DNA of 64,000 nt from an uncultured Acidobacteriota bacterium. Lineage in GTDB: Bacteria; Acidobacteriota; UBA6911; CAINFC01. The stretch's first letter is position 1, and each line of letters begins with the position of its first letter. Shown piece by piece: positions 15,822 to 23,957 of the stretch. The notes under the pieces were generated by a model that made no database searches, was not told the origin of the DNA, and saw only the letters and a list, made by a program, of their open reading frames with translations. The position numbers and the translations under genes were made by a program. The DNA is taken from contig CAINFC010000252.1 in NCBI GenBank assembly GCA_903847975.1, positions 62,001-126,000 of the forward strand. Direction: 5' to 3'.

Positions 15822-17273
15822 ATGATTCTGCTTTCCAAAGTGGAGCGCTTTATACGGCGGCACCGACTCCTGCAAAAAGGAGACCGGGTCCTGGTGGCGG
15901 TATCCGGAGGCGCCGATTCGGTGGCGCTGCTTCACCTTCTTGCCGCCCTTCGCCATTCGTGGCAGCTCCACATCGGAGTCGCCCACCTGGACCACGGACT
16001 GCGCGGGAAGGATTCGGAACAGGACGCCGAATTCGTGGAGAAGCTGGCCCGGTCACTGGACGCCGCGTGCCGGATCGAACGCCTCGACGTTTGCTCCCTG
16101 GCCCGGCAAAAAAAGCTGGGACTGGAAGAAGCAGGACGATGGGCGCGGCAACAGTTTCTTTCCCGGATGGCCCGTGAGCATGAAATGGACCGCATCGCCC
16201 TGGGACATCAGCAGCAGGACCAGGCGGAAACCGTCCTGCACCACCTGATGCGCGGCTCCGGACTGCGTGGCCTGGGCGGAATGCCGCCCGGCCGGGACGG
16301 CCTATGGATCCGCCCGTTGCTGGAAGTGACCCGGGACGAGATCCTGGCCTTTCTGCAAGAAAAGGGTTACTCGTTCCGCACCGATGCTTCCAACCGGGAT
16401 CTCCGTTTCACCCGCAACCGGATCCGGCATGAGCTGATTCCCATGCTCCAGAAAGAATTCAATCCTCGCATTGTACGGGCCCTGGCGCAAATGGCCCTCC
16501 TGGCGCGGGAGGACGAAGCCTTCTTGCAGCACCATTCCCGTAAAGCCGCAGAAAAGATAGGCTCCCGGTCTCCGGACGGCTTTTCTTGCCGCGCGGATGA
16601 ACTTGCCGGCCTTCCCCCTGCTTTGCAGCGCCGCATGGTCCTGGCCGCCCTGGAGGAACAGGAGGAAGGCTCCAGCGGGATGACTCTGGCCCACGTGATG
16701 CAGGTGCTGGACCTGGCAGAAAGGGGGAAAAGCGGAAGGCGAGCCCTTTTACCGGGAGGCCTGGAAGCCCGCCGCCGGTTTGACCGGCTGATCCTTTCCA
16801 GCCGCTCCGAGCCGGCGAAACCACCCTGGGTTCTGGAATTGAATATACCCGGCCTCGCCGTGTCGCCCGAGGGCAGCTGGTCCATGGAAGCGGAAACCTC
16901 CACCGGACGGATCAGGAACGCAGGCAGCCGCCCGGAAACGATTTCGGTGGCCGTGCCGGCGCCCCCGGGGCCCCTGATCCTTCGATCCTGGCGGCCGGGT
17001 GACTCCTATGGCGTGCGGCGGCACCGAACCGTGAAGAGACTATGGAACGACGCCCGGGTTCCCCTGGAGCTGCGCGGGATCGTGCCCATGGTGCAGAGCG
17101 GCACTCAATTGATATGGATACCGGGTTTCCCCCCCGCATCCCTGGCGGAAAACGGAATCGCCGAAACGGAAGGTACTTTTTTACATCTTATTTTCAGGCC
17201 CCGCCCCGGCTCCCCCCTGGCCCGCTGGATATTCCGCGACAGAAAGCTTGATTCCGGAAGAACTTCACTGTAA
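15822..17273 (+). CDS. tilS: tRNA(Ile)-lysidine synthetase
   Basis: TilS attaches lysine to C34 of the tRNA-Ile CAU anticodon so that it reads AUA and is charged with isoleucine. The 483-residue protein has the PP-loop ATPase motif SGGADS at residues 28-33. It also has the family signatures HLDHGLRG, LGHQQQDQAETVLHHLMRGSG and NRIRHELIPML, plus a C-terminal TilS domain with LRSWRPGD and RRHRTVKRLWND. The frame is open about 1 kb upstream, but that part is antisense to the beta-barrel gene; the ATG at 15822 matches the usual N-terminus. An essential cytoplasmic enzyme. Confidence 0.92.
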   Translation: MILLSKVERFIRRHRLLQKGDRVLVAVSGGADSVALLHLLAALRHSWQLHIGVAHLDHGLRGKDSEQDAEFVEKLARSLDAACRIERLDVCSLARQKKLGLEEAGRWARQQFLSRMAREHEMDRIALGHQQQDQAETVLHHLMRGSGLRGLGGMPPGRDGLWIRPLLEVTRDEILAFLQEKGYSFRTDASNRDLRFTRNRIRHELIPMLQKEFNPRIVRALAQMALLAREDEAFLQHHSRKAAEKIGSRSPDGFSCRADELAGLPPALQRRMVLAALEEQEEGSSGMTLAHVMQVLDLAERGKSGRRALLPGGLEARRRFDRLILSSRSEPAKPPWVLELNIPGLAVSPEGSWSMEAETSTGRIRNAGSRPETISVAVPAPPGPLILRSWRPGDSYGVRRHRTVKRLWNDARVPLELRGIVPMVQSGTQLIWIPGFPPASLAENGIAETEGTFLHLIFRPRPGSPLARWIFRDRKLDSGRTSL

Positions 17274-17335
17274 AACTTTCGCTTTGGTTTGGAAGGGCAG
17301 ACTTAAAAGAGGTCTTTTTCCTTTAGGAGGAATCA

Positions 17336-18364
17336 ATGGCTGCAATGCAAACATGGTATATGGTCATCGGGGGGCACCAGGCCGGCCCGGTATCCCGGGA
17401 AGAAATCCTGGCTAATTTGCGCAACGGGACCATCAACGAAGATACCCTGCTCTTCACTGCGGGCATGGGAAACTGGACTCCTTTGAAAGAGGTTCCGGAT
17501 TTCGGCACTTTTCTTCCTGCGGACCCGACCCGGGCCCCGCTCCCTCCGGTCGTGCCGGGCCGGCAGGCCCATGAAATCGACTTCCGCATTTTCGGAACGG
17601 AGATGCAGTTTGTGGAAATCGAGCTGGACCCCGGTGAGAGTGCCGTTGCGGAAGCAGGAGCCATGATGTACATGACACCCGGAATTCAGCTGGAAACCAT
17701 TTTCGGCGACGGAAGCCGCCCATCCGGATCCGGCTTCATGAGCACCCTGCTGGGAGCAGGAAAACGCCTGCTCACCGGAGAGAGCCTTTTCATGACGGTG
17801 TTCACCAATCAAGGCTCCGGCAAGCAGAGGGTGGCCTTCGGGGCCCCCTATCCCGGAACCATCCTGCCGATGGACCTGGCGGCCTTGGGAGGACATCTGA
17901 TCTGCCAGAAGGATTCCTTCCTCTGTGCGGCGCGCGGCGTCTCCATCGGGATCGCCTTTCAGCGAAAAATCGGAGTGGGTCTTTTCGGCGGGGAAGGCTT
18001 TATCATGCAGCGCCTGGAGGGAGACGGGCTTTGCTTCGCCCATGCCGGGGGAACGGTTCAGCCGCTGGATCTGGCGGCCGGGGAAACCCTGCGGGTGGAC
18101 ACCGGATGCCTGGTGGCCCTGCAGCCCTCGGTGCAGTACGATATCCAGTTTGTGGGCGGGATCAAGACCGCCCTGTTCGGAGGAGAAGGCCTTTTTTACG
18201 CCGCTCTGACCGGCCCCGGGAAAGTATGGTTGCAGTCGCTGCCCTTCAGCCGCCTGGCGGATCGCATTTACAAAGCGATCCCCTCCATGGGCCGGGGAAG
18301 CAGCGAAGAAGGTTCCATTCTGAACCGCGCCTTCGGTCTCGGGCGGGTTATCGACGGAGACTAG
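17336..18364 (+). CDS. GYF_2-AIM24 (TIGR00266-type) fusion protein
   Basis: The 342-residue protein opens with a GYF_2-like domain (about residues 6-55: WYMVIGGHQAGPVSREEI ... GMGNWTPLKEV). It continues with a full AIM24/TIGR00266 beta-sandwich of roughly 230 residues with the family's repeated turns (FVEIELDPGESAVAEAGAMMYM ... GEGLFYAALTGPGKVWLQ). AIM24-type proteins are widespread, of unknown biochemical role, and linked to mitochondrial cristae in yeast. No signal peptide. A strong AGGAGG lies upstream. The bacterial GYF_2 domain may bind proline-rich partners or membranes. Confidence 0.82.
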   Translation: MAAMQTWYMVIGGHQAGPVSREEILANLRNGTINEDTLLFTAGMGNWTPLKEVPDFGTFLPADPTRAPLPPVVPGRQAHEIDFRIFGTEMQFVEIELDPGESAVAEAGAMMYMTPGIQLETIFGDGSRPSGSGFMSTLLGAGKRLLTGESLFMTVFTNQGSGKQRVAFGAPYPGTILPMDLAALGGHLICQKDSFLCAARGVSIGIAFQRKIGVGLFGGEGFIMQRLEGDGLCFAHAGGTVQPLDLAAGETLRVDTGCLVALQPSVQYDIQFVGGIKTALFGGEGLFYAALTGPGKVWLQSLPFSRLADRIYKAIPSMGRGSSEEGSILNRAFGLGRVIDGD

Positions 18365-18421
18365 TCATTCCGATCCCCCGGGCCGTCCGGAACGACGGAC
18401 CCTGGGTTTTGGCTCTTTGTC

Positions 18422-19276
18422 ATGAAGCCAATCAAGTGGGTCATTTTCACGGATCTGGACGGCACCTTTCTGGATCCCGTGGATTACAGCTACGAACCCG
18501 CGCGCCCCTTCGTGGAAAAATTCCGCCAGGCCCATATTCCGATCGTTTTCTGCTCCAGCAAAACCCGCGCGGAGATCGACGCATTGCGCCGGGAGCTCGG
18601 GCTGCGCGATCCGTTTATTGCCGAAAACGGCGCGATCATCTGCATGGAAAAAAACTATTTTCCATTCGAGATCGAGCATCAGGGAGAGCGCGGCGGACAG
18701 TGGACCATCGAACTGGGAGAGCCGCACGGCCTGCTGGTCACCGCCCTGCACCAGGCCCGCCTCTATTCCGGCTGCGAAATCGGTGAGTTCAGCAAGCTTT
18801 CCGTAGAGGAAATGAAGAAAGTCACCGGACTTTCCGACGACAAGGTCGAACTGGCACGGCGGCGCGAATTCGATGAACCCTTCTGGTTTCTCACCCCGGA
18901 CCAGGCCCTGAGAAAGAAGTTCATCAAGGAAATCCGCAAGCAGGGCCTCCGGGTCACCAAGGGGAACCGCTTTTACCATATCAAAGGGCGCGCCGACAAA
19001 GGACGGGCGGTGTCCATCGTGATGTCCCTGTTCCTGCGCTGGATGTCGGGAATCCGCTTCATCGGGCTGGGAGACAGCCTCAACGACCTGCCGATGCTGC
19101 GGGTGGTCGACTTCCCGATCCTGCTGCGCGGATCCGACGGGGAATGGAACCGCGAGATCATGAGCGCCATTCCCCACGTGCTGCCGGCCCCCGCGTCCGC
19201 TCCCAAGGGCTGGGCGGTGTGCATCCTGCCGCTGGTCTCCGGAGATTTGAACGGGAGAAGCCTGGCGGAGGACTGA
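18422..19276 (+). CDS. Mannosyl-3-phosphoglycerate phosphatase-like HAD-IIB protein
   Basis: The 284-residue protein has HAD motif I (FTDLDGTFLDP, D11/D13), motif II (FCSSKTRAEID), the MPGP-typical FIAENGAIIC and motif IV (GLGDSLNDLPML). This is the YedP/MPGP branch that dephosphorylates mannosyl- or glucosyl-3-phosphoglycerate to the compatible solute. The matching synthase is not in the window, so the substrate is inferred. The gene lies between the AIM24-type gene and a secreted DUF1080 gene, with no clear ribosome site. Confidence 0.8.
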   Translation: MKPIKWVIFTDLDGTFLDPVDYSYEPARPFVEKFRQAHIPIVFCSSKTRAEIDALRRELGLRDPFIAENGAIICMEKNYFPFEIEHQGERGGQWTIELGEPHGLLVTALHQARLYSGCEIGEFSKLSVEEMKKVTGLSDDKVELARRREFDEPFWFLTPDQALRKKFIKEIRKQGLRVTKGNRFYHIKGRADKGRAVSIVMSLFLRWMSGIRFIGLGDSLNDLPMLRVVDFPILLRGSDGEWNREIMSAIPHVLPAPASAPKGWAVCILPLVSGDLNGRSLAED

Positions 19277-19315
19277 AAGTCTGGTAAACTAATATTTATT
19301 TTCCAGGAGGCCCTA

Positions 19316-19975
19316 ATGAAGAGACATCGAGAACGGTTGGTCGGTTTTGCCCTGGTTATTGTTTTTTCCCTGACCTGGGTTTCGGTCCTGTCCGCCGCGG
19401 ACGGCAAGGGGTGGAAAGACATCACCCCCAAAAAGAATCTGAAGGACTGGTCGGTTCACCCCATCCCGCCGACGGCGGCTCTCAGCCCGGAGCGGCAGTG
19501 GTCCATCGACCAGAAAAGCGGGTACCTGGTCTGCTCGGGCAAGGGAGGCCACGACTGGCTGCGCTACAACAAGGCGATGTACGCCGATTTTATCCTGCAC
19601 GTGGAGTGGCGCTACGTAAAGCTGCCGGCGCCGGCCAAGTACAACAGCGGCATCTTTGTGCGCAATAACGCCGACGCCACCATCTGGCATCAGGCCCAGA
19701 TCGGAGACGCTTCCGGAGGATACCTGTTCGGAGTCACCCCCACCGGGGGAAAAAACGAACGGTTCAACACCCGCGACCAGGCCAAAAACCTGGTAAAGCC
19801 GGCCGGAGAGTGGAATACCGTGGAAATTCAGTGCCAGGGAAAAGTTATGACCCTCACGGTAAACGGCGAAGTGTCGATCGTCTGGGACAAGTGCGGCTAC
19901 CCGTCCGGCTACATCGGACTGGAAGCGGAAGGCTACGCCATCGAGTTTCGGGCCATCCGCATCAAAAAGCACTAG
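19316..19975 (+). CDS. Secreted DUF1080 (3-keto-disaccharide hydrolase-like) protein
   Basis: 219 residues with a signal peptide (cleaved near AADGK) and a concanavalin-like DUF1080 domain. Recognisable segments are DLILHVEWR-like DFILHVEWRYVK, NSGIFVRNNADATIWHQAQIGD, AGEWNTVEIQCQGKVMTLTVNGE and GYIGLEAEGYAIEFRAIRI. DUF1080 proteins act on keto-sugars or bind polysaccharides in Bacteroidota, Planctomycetes and Acidobacteria. AGGAGG precedes the ATG. The URO-D-family gene follows 58 bases downstream. Confidence 0.85.
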   Translation: MKRHRERLVGFALVIVFSLTWVSVLSAADGKGWKDITPKKNLKDWSVHPIPPTAALSPERQWSIDQKSGYLVCSGKGGHDWLRYNKAMYADFILHVEWRYVKLPAPAKYNSGIFVRNNADATIWHQAQIGDASGGYLFGVTPTGGKNERFNTRDQAKNLVKPAGEWNTVEIQCQGKVMTLTVNGEVSIVWDKCGYPSGYIGLEAEGYAIEFRAIRIKKH

Positions 19976-20033
19976 GCTGCGAAAAATTTTCCGCTGCGAC
20001 CCGAATGCAAGCCAAAGGAACAGGAGAGCCCGA

Positions 20034-21455
20034 ATGGAAAAAGAGCTGCTTTACCAGGAGCGTTTGAAGCGATACACCACCGCCTTGCGGAATGGCAAAC
20101 CCGACCGGGTGCCGATTCGCCCGTTTGCCGCAGAGTTCGCCGCCCGATACGCGGGATTCACCTGCCAGGAAGTGACCCACGACTTTGAAAAAGCCTTCGA
20201 GGCGGTCCGGGTATGCGCCCGCGATTTTGACTGGGATGCGGTGGTGGCCAACATGGTCTACGTCTGGACCGGGCTCACGGACGCCATCGGCTTGAGATAC
20301 TACGGCGTTCCCGGGCTGCACGTCCCCGCCGATACCGGCTTCCAGTATCGCGAGCCTCCCGAGGGCCAGGAGTTCATGAAGGCCGACGAGTACGACCGGC
20401 TGATCGACGACCCCACGGCTTTTCTTTACGACGTATGGCTGCCCCGCGTGGCAGAAAGCATTCGCCCCTCCGGCGAGCCGGCCGGCTACCGCCACAACCT
20501 GGCTCTGGTCAAGGGCGGCATGGCGATGATGAAATACTTCTATGCTTTCGGCCCCCAGGTGGCCCGGCTGCGGAGCGAAAGCGGCACGGTTTCCGCCATC
20601 GCCGGCATCCTCAAGGCTCCGTTTGACATCATCGCCGACAAGCTGCGCGGTTACATCGGGCTGACCATGGATATGATCCAGCAGCCGCAGAAGGTGCGGG
20701 CCGCCTGCGAGGCCCTGATCCCGCACCTCTTCCACGTCGCCTGGACCACCGCCGATCCGGAGAAGAACGTGCCCATCGGCTACTGGATGCACCGCGGCTG
20801 TGTGCCCTTCATCCGCAAGGAGTGGTTTGACACCCATTACTGGCCTACCATCAAGCCGATTATCCAGGCTCTCTGGGCGCGGGGACACCAGACCATGTTT
20901 TATGCCGAAGGAAACTGGAATGCCCATCTCGACCGCTTTGCCGAGCTCCCCGACGGCTGCATCCTTTATCACGTCGACCAGGCCGACCTTTTCGAAGTGC
21001 ACCGCCGGATCGGCCACAAATTCTGCCTGAGCGGCGGAATTCCCAACTACCTGCTGAGCTACCGGTCCCCGCAGGAAGTCCGTGATTTCTGCCGCAAGGT
21101 GGTCGACGAGGTCGCCGCCGACGGGGGATACATCGCCGACGCCAGCGCCATCATGCAGAACGACACCAGCGTGGAGAACATCGCTGCCATGACCGATTTT
21201 CTTCGGGACTACGGCACCTACTCATCCTCCCCCGATCCGGCTCCCGGCCGGCCCGCCGCGCCTCCCGCGCTGGAAATCCGGGAAGCCGGAATCCCGGCGC
21301 CGAAAGGAGTGCCTCCGGGCGTGTGCGTCCCCTGGGAGCAGAGAAAAAAAGAGCTCCCCCCGATCCAGGGAGAGGAAGCTCTTTTCCGACGCATCTGGGA
21401 AGAAAACGAATCCTTGGCCCATACGTTCATCTGGCAGTGCCTGCTCTCTTTCTAG
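20034..21455 (+). CDS. Uroporphyrinogen decarboxylase-family (MtaA/CmuA-like) protein
   Basis: The 473-residue protein has the URO-D-family TIM-barrel layout: an N-terminal RYTTALRNGKPDRVPIRPF segment, a central IIADKLRGYIGLTMDM, and C-terminal CILYHVDQADLFEVHRRIG and CLSGGIPNYLL segments. It lacks the RQAGRYLPE-type N-terminus of true HemE. Relatives of this sort are corrinoid-dependent methyltransferases or proteins of unknown substrate. The region beyond residue 400 is Pro-rich with a helical tail. A good AGGAG precedes the start. No corrinoid protein gene is adjacent. Confidence 0.75.
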   Translation: MEKELLYQERLKRYTTALRNGKPDRVPIRPFAAEFAARYAGFTCQEVTHDFEKAFEAVRVCARDFDWDAVVANMVYVWTGLTDAIGLRYYGVPGLHVPADTGFQYREPPEGQEFMKADEYDRLIDDPTAFLYDVWLPRVAESIRPSGEPAGYRHNLALVKGGMAMMKYFYAFGPQVARLRSESGTVSAIAGILKAPFDIIADKLRGYIGLTMDMIQQPQKVRAACEALIPHLFHVAWTTADPEKNVPIGYWMHRGCVPFIRKEWFDTHYWPTIKPIIQALWARGHQTMFYAEGNWNAHLDRFAELPDGCILYHVDQADLFEVHRRIGHKFCLSGGIPNYLLSYRSPQEVRDFCRKVVDEVAADGGYIADASAIMQNDTSVENIAAMTDFLRDYGTYSSSPDPAPGRPAAPPALEIREAGIPAPKGVPPGVCVPWEQRKKELPPIQGEEALFRRIWEENESLAHTFIWQCLLSF

Positions 21456-21542
21456 CTCCCAAGCCGGAAAAGATTTTTTCCAGTATAATTCGTTTACATT
21501 ACTACAAACATACTTATTTTTAGAAAAAAGGGAGAAAAAGCC

Positions 21543-22040
21543 ATGTCTAAAACCGTTGAGAATCTGCAAGCCGCCTTCGCCGGGGAATCCCAGGCAAACC
21601 GCAAATATCTGGCTTTTGCGAAAAAAGCAGAAGAAGAGGGGTATACCCAGGTCGCCCGGCTGTTCCGGGCGGTTGCCGAGGCCGAAACGATTCACGCCCA
21701 CAGCCACTTCCGGGTGCTGGGAGGAGTCCAGAGCACGGCCGAAAACCTGAAAGCGGCCATTGCCGGAGAGCATTATGAGGTCAACACTATGTATCCGGAA
21801 TTCCTGGGCGAAGCCCGGAACGCAGATGATAAGAAAGCCGCCCGCTCTTTCGAAATGGCTCTGGAGGCCGAAAAGGGGCACGAAAAGCTTTATCAGGAGG
21901 CCCTGGCGACCCTGGGAAAAGAAACGGAAGCCTACGACTATTACATTTGCAGCGTTTGCGGGTATACTCATGCAGGATCCGCTCCGGACAAATGTCCTAT
22001 CTGCGGTGCGGCTAAAGACCGCTTCCTGCAAGGAAAATAG
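21543..22040 (+). CDS. Rubrerythrin
   Basis: This 165-residue non-heme iron protein has a four-helix di-iron domain (ESQANRKYLAFAKKAEEEG, then AEAETIHAHSHF, then EAEKGHEKLYQEAL). It ends in a rubredoxin-like [Fe(SCys)4] site, C136xxC139 and C151xxC154. It reduces hydrogen peroxide in the cytoplasm and suggests an anaerobic or microaerophilic life with oxygen stress. A GGGAG site precedes the ATG, and a TATAAT box lies at 21484-21489 without a good -35. Confidence 0.93.
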   Translation: MSKTVENLQAAFAGESQANRKYLAFAKKAEEEGYTQVARLFRAVAEAETIHAHSHFRVLGGVQSTAENLKAAIAGEHYEVNTMYPEFLGEARNADDKKAARSFEMALEAEKGHEKLYQEALATLGKETEAYDYYICSVCGYTHAGSAPDKCPICGAAKDRFLQGK

Positions 22041-22187
22041 CGTCGCTGCCTTGGCCGTAAGGGTGACGCTGCCTCAGGGTGCGCTCTTTCTCGGCCGTGC
22101 GGCAAGGGGCTACACCCGGAGAAAGTGTGGAGAAGCGCATCCCGTAACCTTCTGTGGGAGTCCAGGCCCGATTCGGGCAATGATCGT

Positions 22188-23306
22188 ATGAGCTGGTGGA
22201 AAAAACTCTGGTGTAAAAAAGAGCACCCTGTCGAAAAAGGACCCATCCCGAGACCGGCGGAAACCGGGCCCCCTGCCGCACCGCTTTCATCCGGCCGGCC
22301 GCTAGCTCCCACGGAAGGGGCAGTTACGGTTGCCCCGCCCTGCAAAACAGAGTCCCCCATCGCTTCTTTTCCTCGGGAGGACCGATGGGTGGACTTCGAC
22401 ACCCTGGCCAAAATAAAAGACCAGGCAGACGAAGAGTCCATCCTCCGTCGTATCGGCAGTATTTTTCCGGGAGCAAGCGCCGATGAAGTGCTGTTCCGCT
22501 ACTATCTTTCCCGGGCCATTTATTTCAAGGAGTACTCTCTGCCGACCCTCCCGGCGAGCGCCCACCGGATCCTGGCTTTATCCCACAACATCAACTCTTC
22601 GCTGGTGGATTACCTGGAGGTGATTGAAGTCGACCCCGGGCTGGCCAAAGCCGTATTCCGGCTGGCCAATTCCCCGGCCTATGCGGCGGCTTCGGAATGT
22701 ACCACTCTGGCGCAGGCGGTGGCCCACATCGGGCTACAGGAGGTCGAGAGGATTTCCATGTCTCAAGCCATGGGAAACCGCGTATTCCACATCCGGCACT
22801 ACGAATCCCTGGTGAAGTCGCTGACGAAGCATTTGATCGCTGCCGCCGTCGGCTCCCAGGAGATTGCCAGCCACCAGAACGGACCTGCTTCGGAAGCCTT
22901 CCTGGCCGGCCTTTTTCACGATACGGGCAAGCTGGTCATTCTCAACCTGATCGCCGATGTGCAGAGGAAAAGGAAGCATGCTGTTCCGGCCGGCCTGATC
23001 GAATCCGCCTTTGATGCCTTTCATGTTGCCGTAGGCGAAAACGCCTGTAGGACATGGGGGCTGCCGGACAATCTGATTGCCGCCGTGTCCCAACACCATG
23101 TTTTTCCCATCCCCGATGACCCGCTGACCCGCAGCGTCGTGCTGGGAAACCGTATCGCCCACCTGATCGAATCGGAAAAGCCTTCGCCGGAACCGGAAAA
23201 AGACGATCCCTTCCAGGCCCTTCTGAATTTCGGACCGGAAGAGGTGGCCCGGCTGGTTTCCAAAACCAAAGGGATTCTGGAAGAATTTTCCACGGCGGTT
23301 TCCTAG
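22188..23306 (+). CDS. HDOD-domain signalling protein
   Basis: The 372-residue protein starts with a basic Trp/Lys-rich N-terminus and a Pro/Ala-rich linker to about residue 75. A HDOD domain follows (LPTLPASAHRILALSHNINS ... DPGLAKAVFRLANSPAYA ... VAHIGLQEVERISMSQAM) with an HD pair in LAGLFHDTGKLVI. HDOD proteins act as non-enzymatic hubs in motility, c-di-GMP and stress signalling. The start is 147 bases past rubrerythrin, behind a leader that can fold (TGCGCT/AGCGCA, CTTTCTC/GAGAAAG). An upstream extension to 22125 is unsupported. Confidence 0.8.
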   Translation: MSWWKKLWCKKEHPVEKGPIPRPAETGPPAAPLSSGRPLAPTEGAVTVAPPCKTESPIASFPREDRWVDFDTLAKIKDQADEESILRRIGSIFPGASADEVLFRYYLSRAIYFKEYSLPTLPASAHRILALSHNINSSLVDYLEVIEVDPGLAKAVFRLANSPAYAAASECTTLAQAVAHIGLQEVERISMSQAMGNRVFHIRHYESLVKSLTKHLIAAAVGSQEIASHQNGPASEAFLAGLFHDTGKLVILNLIADVQRKRKHAVPAGLIESAFDAFHVAVGENACRTWGLPDNLIAAVSQHHVFPIPDDPLTRSVVLGNRIAHLIESEKPSPEPEKDDPFQALLNFGPEEVARLVSKTKGILEEFSTAVS

Positions 23307-23375
23307 CGCGAGAAATCGGTGAGCCCAACCCCTTTCTCCTTCCGGTTTTCCCTTTTTCCTTAGAGGTGGTTTCCT

Positions 23376-23957
23376 GTGAAACGACGCAATTTTCTGACGA
23401 TTGCGGCCCTGACGGCCGCCTCCTCCTGTTCCCGAACCTCCCCTGCTCCCGGCCTTCGGGTGCTCTCGGGAAAAGAAGCCCGCACCCTGGAAGCCTGGGT
23501 GGAGCGCCTGATTCCCACAGACCAGGATGCCGGCGCCAGGGAAGCCGGTGTGGTCCACTTTATCGACCGCCTGCTGGCCGGATGGCTGAAGCGAAAGCGG
23601 CAGCCCTGGAAATCGGCCCTGGAGGGGATCGACCGGGGTGCCTTTCTGGCCTACGCCAAACCGTTCTATGAGCTGGAGCCCAAAAGGCAGATCGCGCTCC
23701 TGGAACAGATGGAAGCCGGGAAAGCTTCCCGGGAGGCTTTCCCGGATGACGGCGGAAAGGCGGCTTTCGAGCTGGTCCTTTCCTATACCATGATGGGTTT
23801 TTACGGAAATCCCAGGCATGGCGGAAACCGGGACTACGTTTCATGGCAGATGCTGGGCGTCCCGGCGGTTCCCGTACGCGGCCGCCGACATCGCGATGAG
23901 GCCGCCCTGGTGGAAAACGAAAAACCGAATTCCTCTTCCGGAAAAGAAACCCTATGA
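23376..23957 (+). CDS. Gluconate 2-dehydrogenase subunit 3-family protein (Tat-type leader)
   Basis: 193 residues. The N-terminus MKRRNFLTIAALTAASSC carries a twin-arginine-like RRNFL motif and a possible lipobox cysteine. The body matches the subunit 3 (gamma) family: LSGKEARTLEAWVERLIPTDQDAGAREAGV, then FIDRLLAGW, then MMGFYGNPRHGGNRDYVSWQMLGVP. This subunit partners the FAD-binding GMC subunit and guides it through the Tat system. Its stop overlaps the GMC start by 4 bases (ATGA). The final 20 residues are low-complexity. Confidence 0.85.
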   Translation: MKRRNFLTIAALTAASSCSRTSPAPGLRVLSGKEARTLEAWVERLIPTDQDAGAREAGVVHFIDRLLAGWLKRKRQPWKSALEGIDRGAFLAYAKPFYELEPKRQIALLEQMEAGKASREAFPDDGGKAAFELVLSYTMMGFYGNPRHGGNRDYVSWQMLGVPAVPVRGRRHRDEAALVENEKPNSSSGKETL

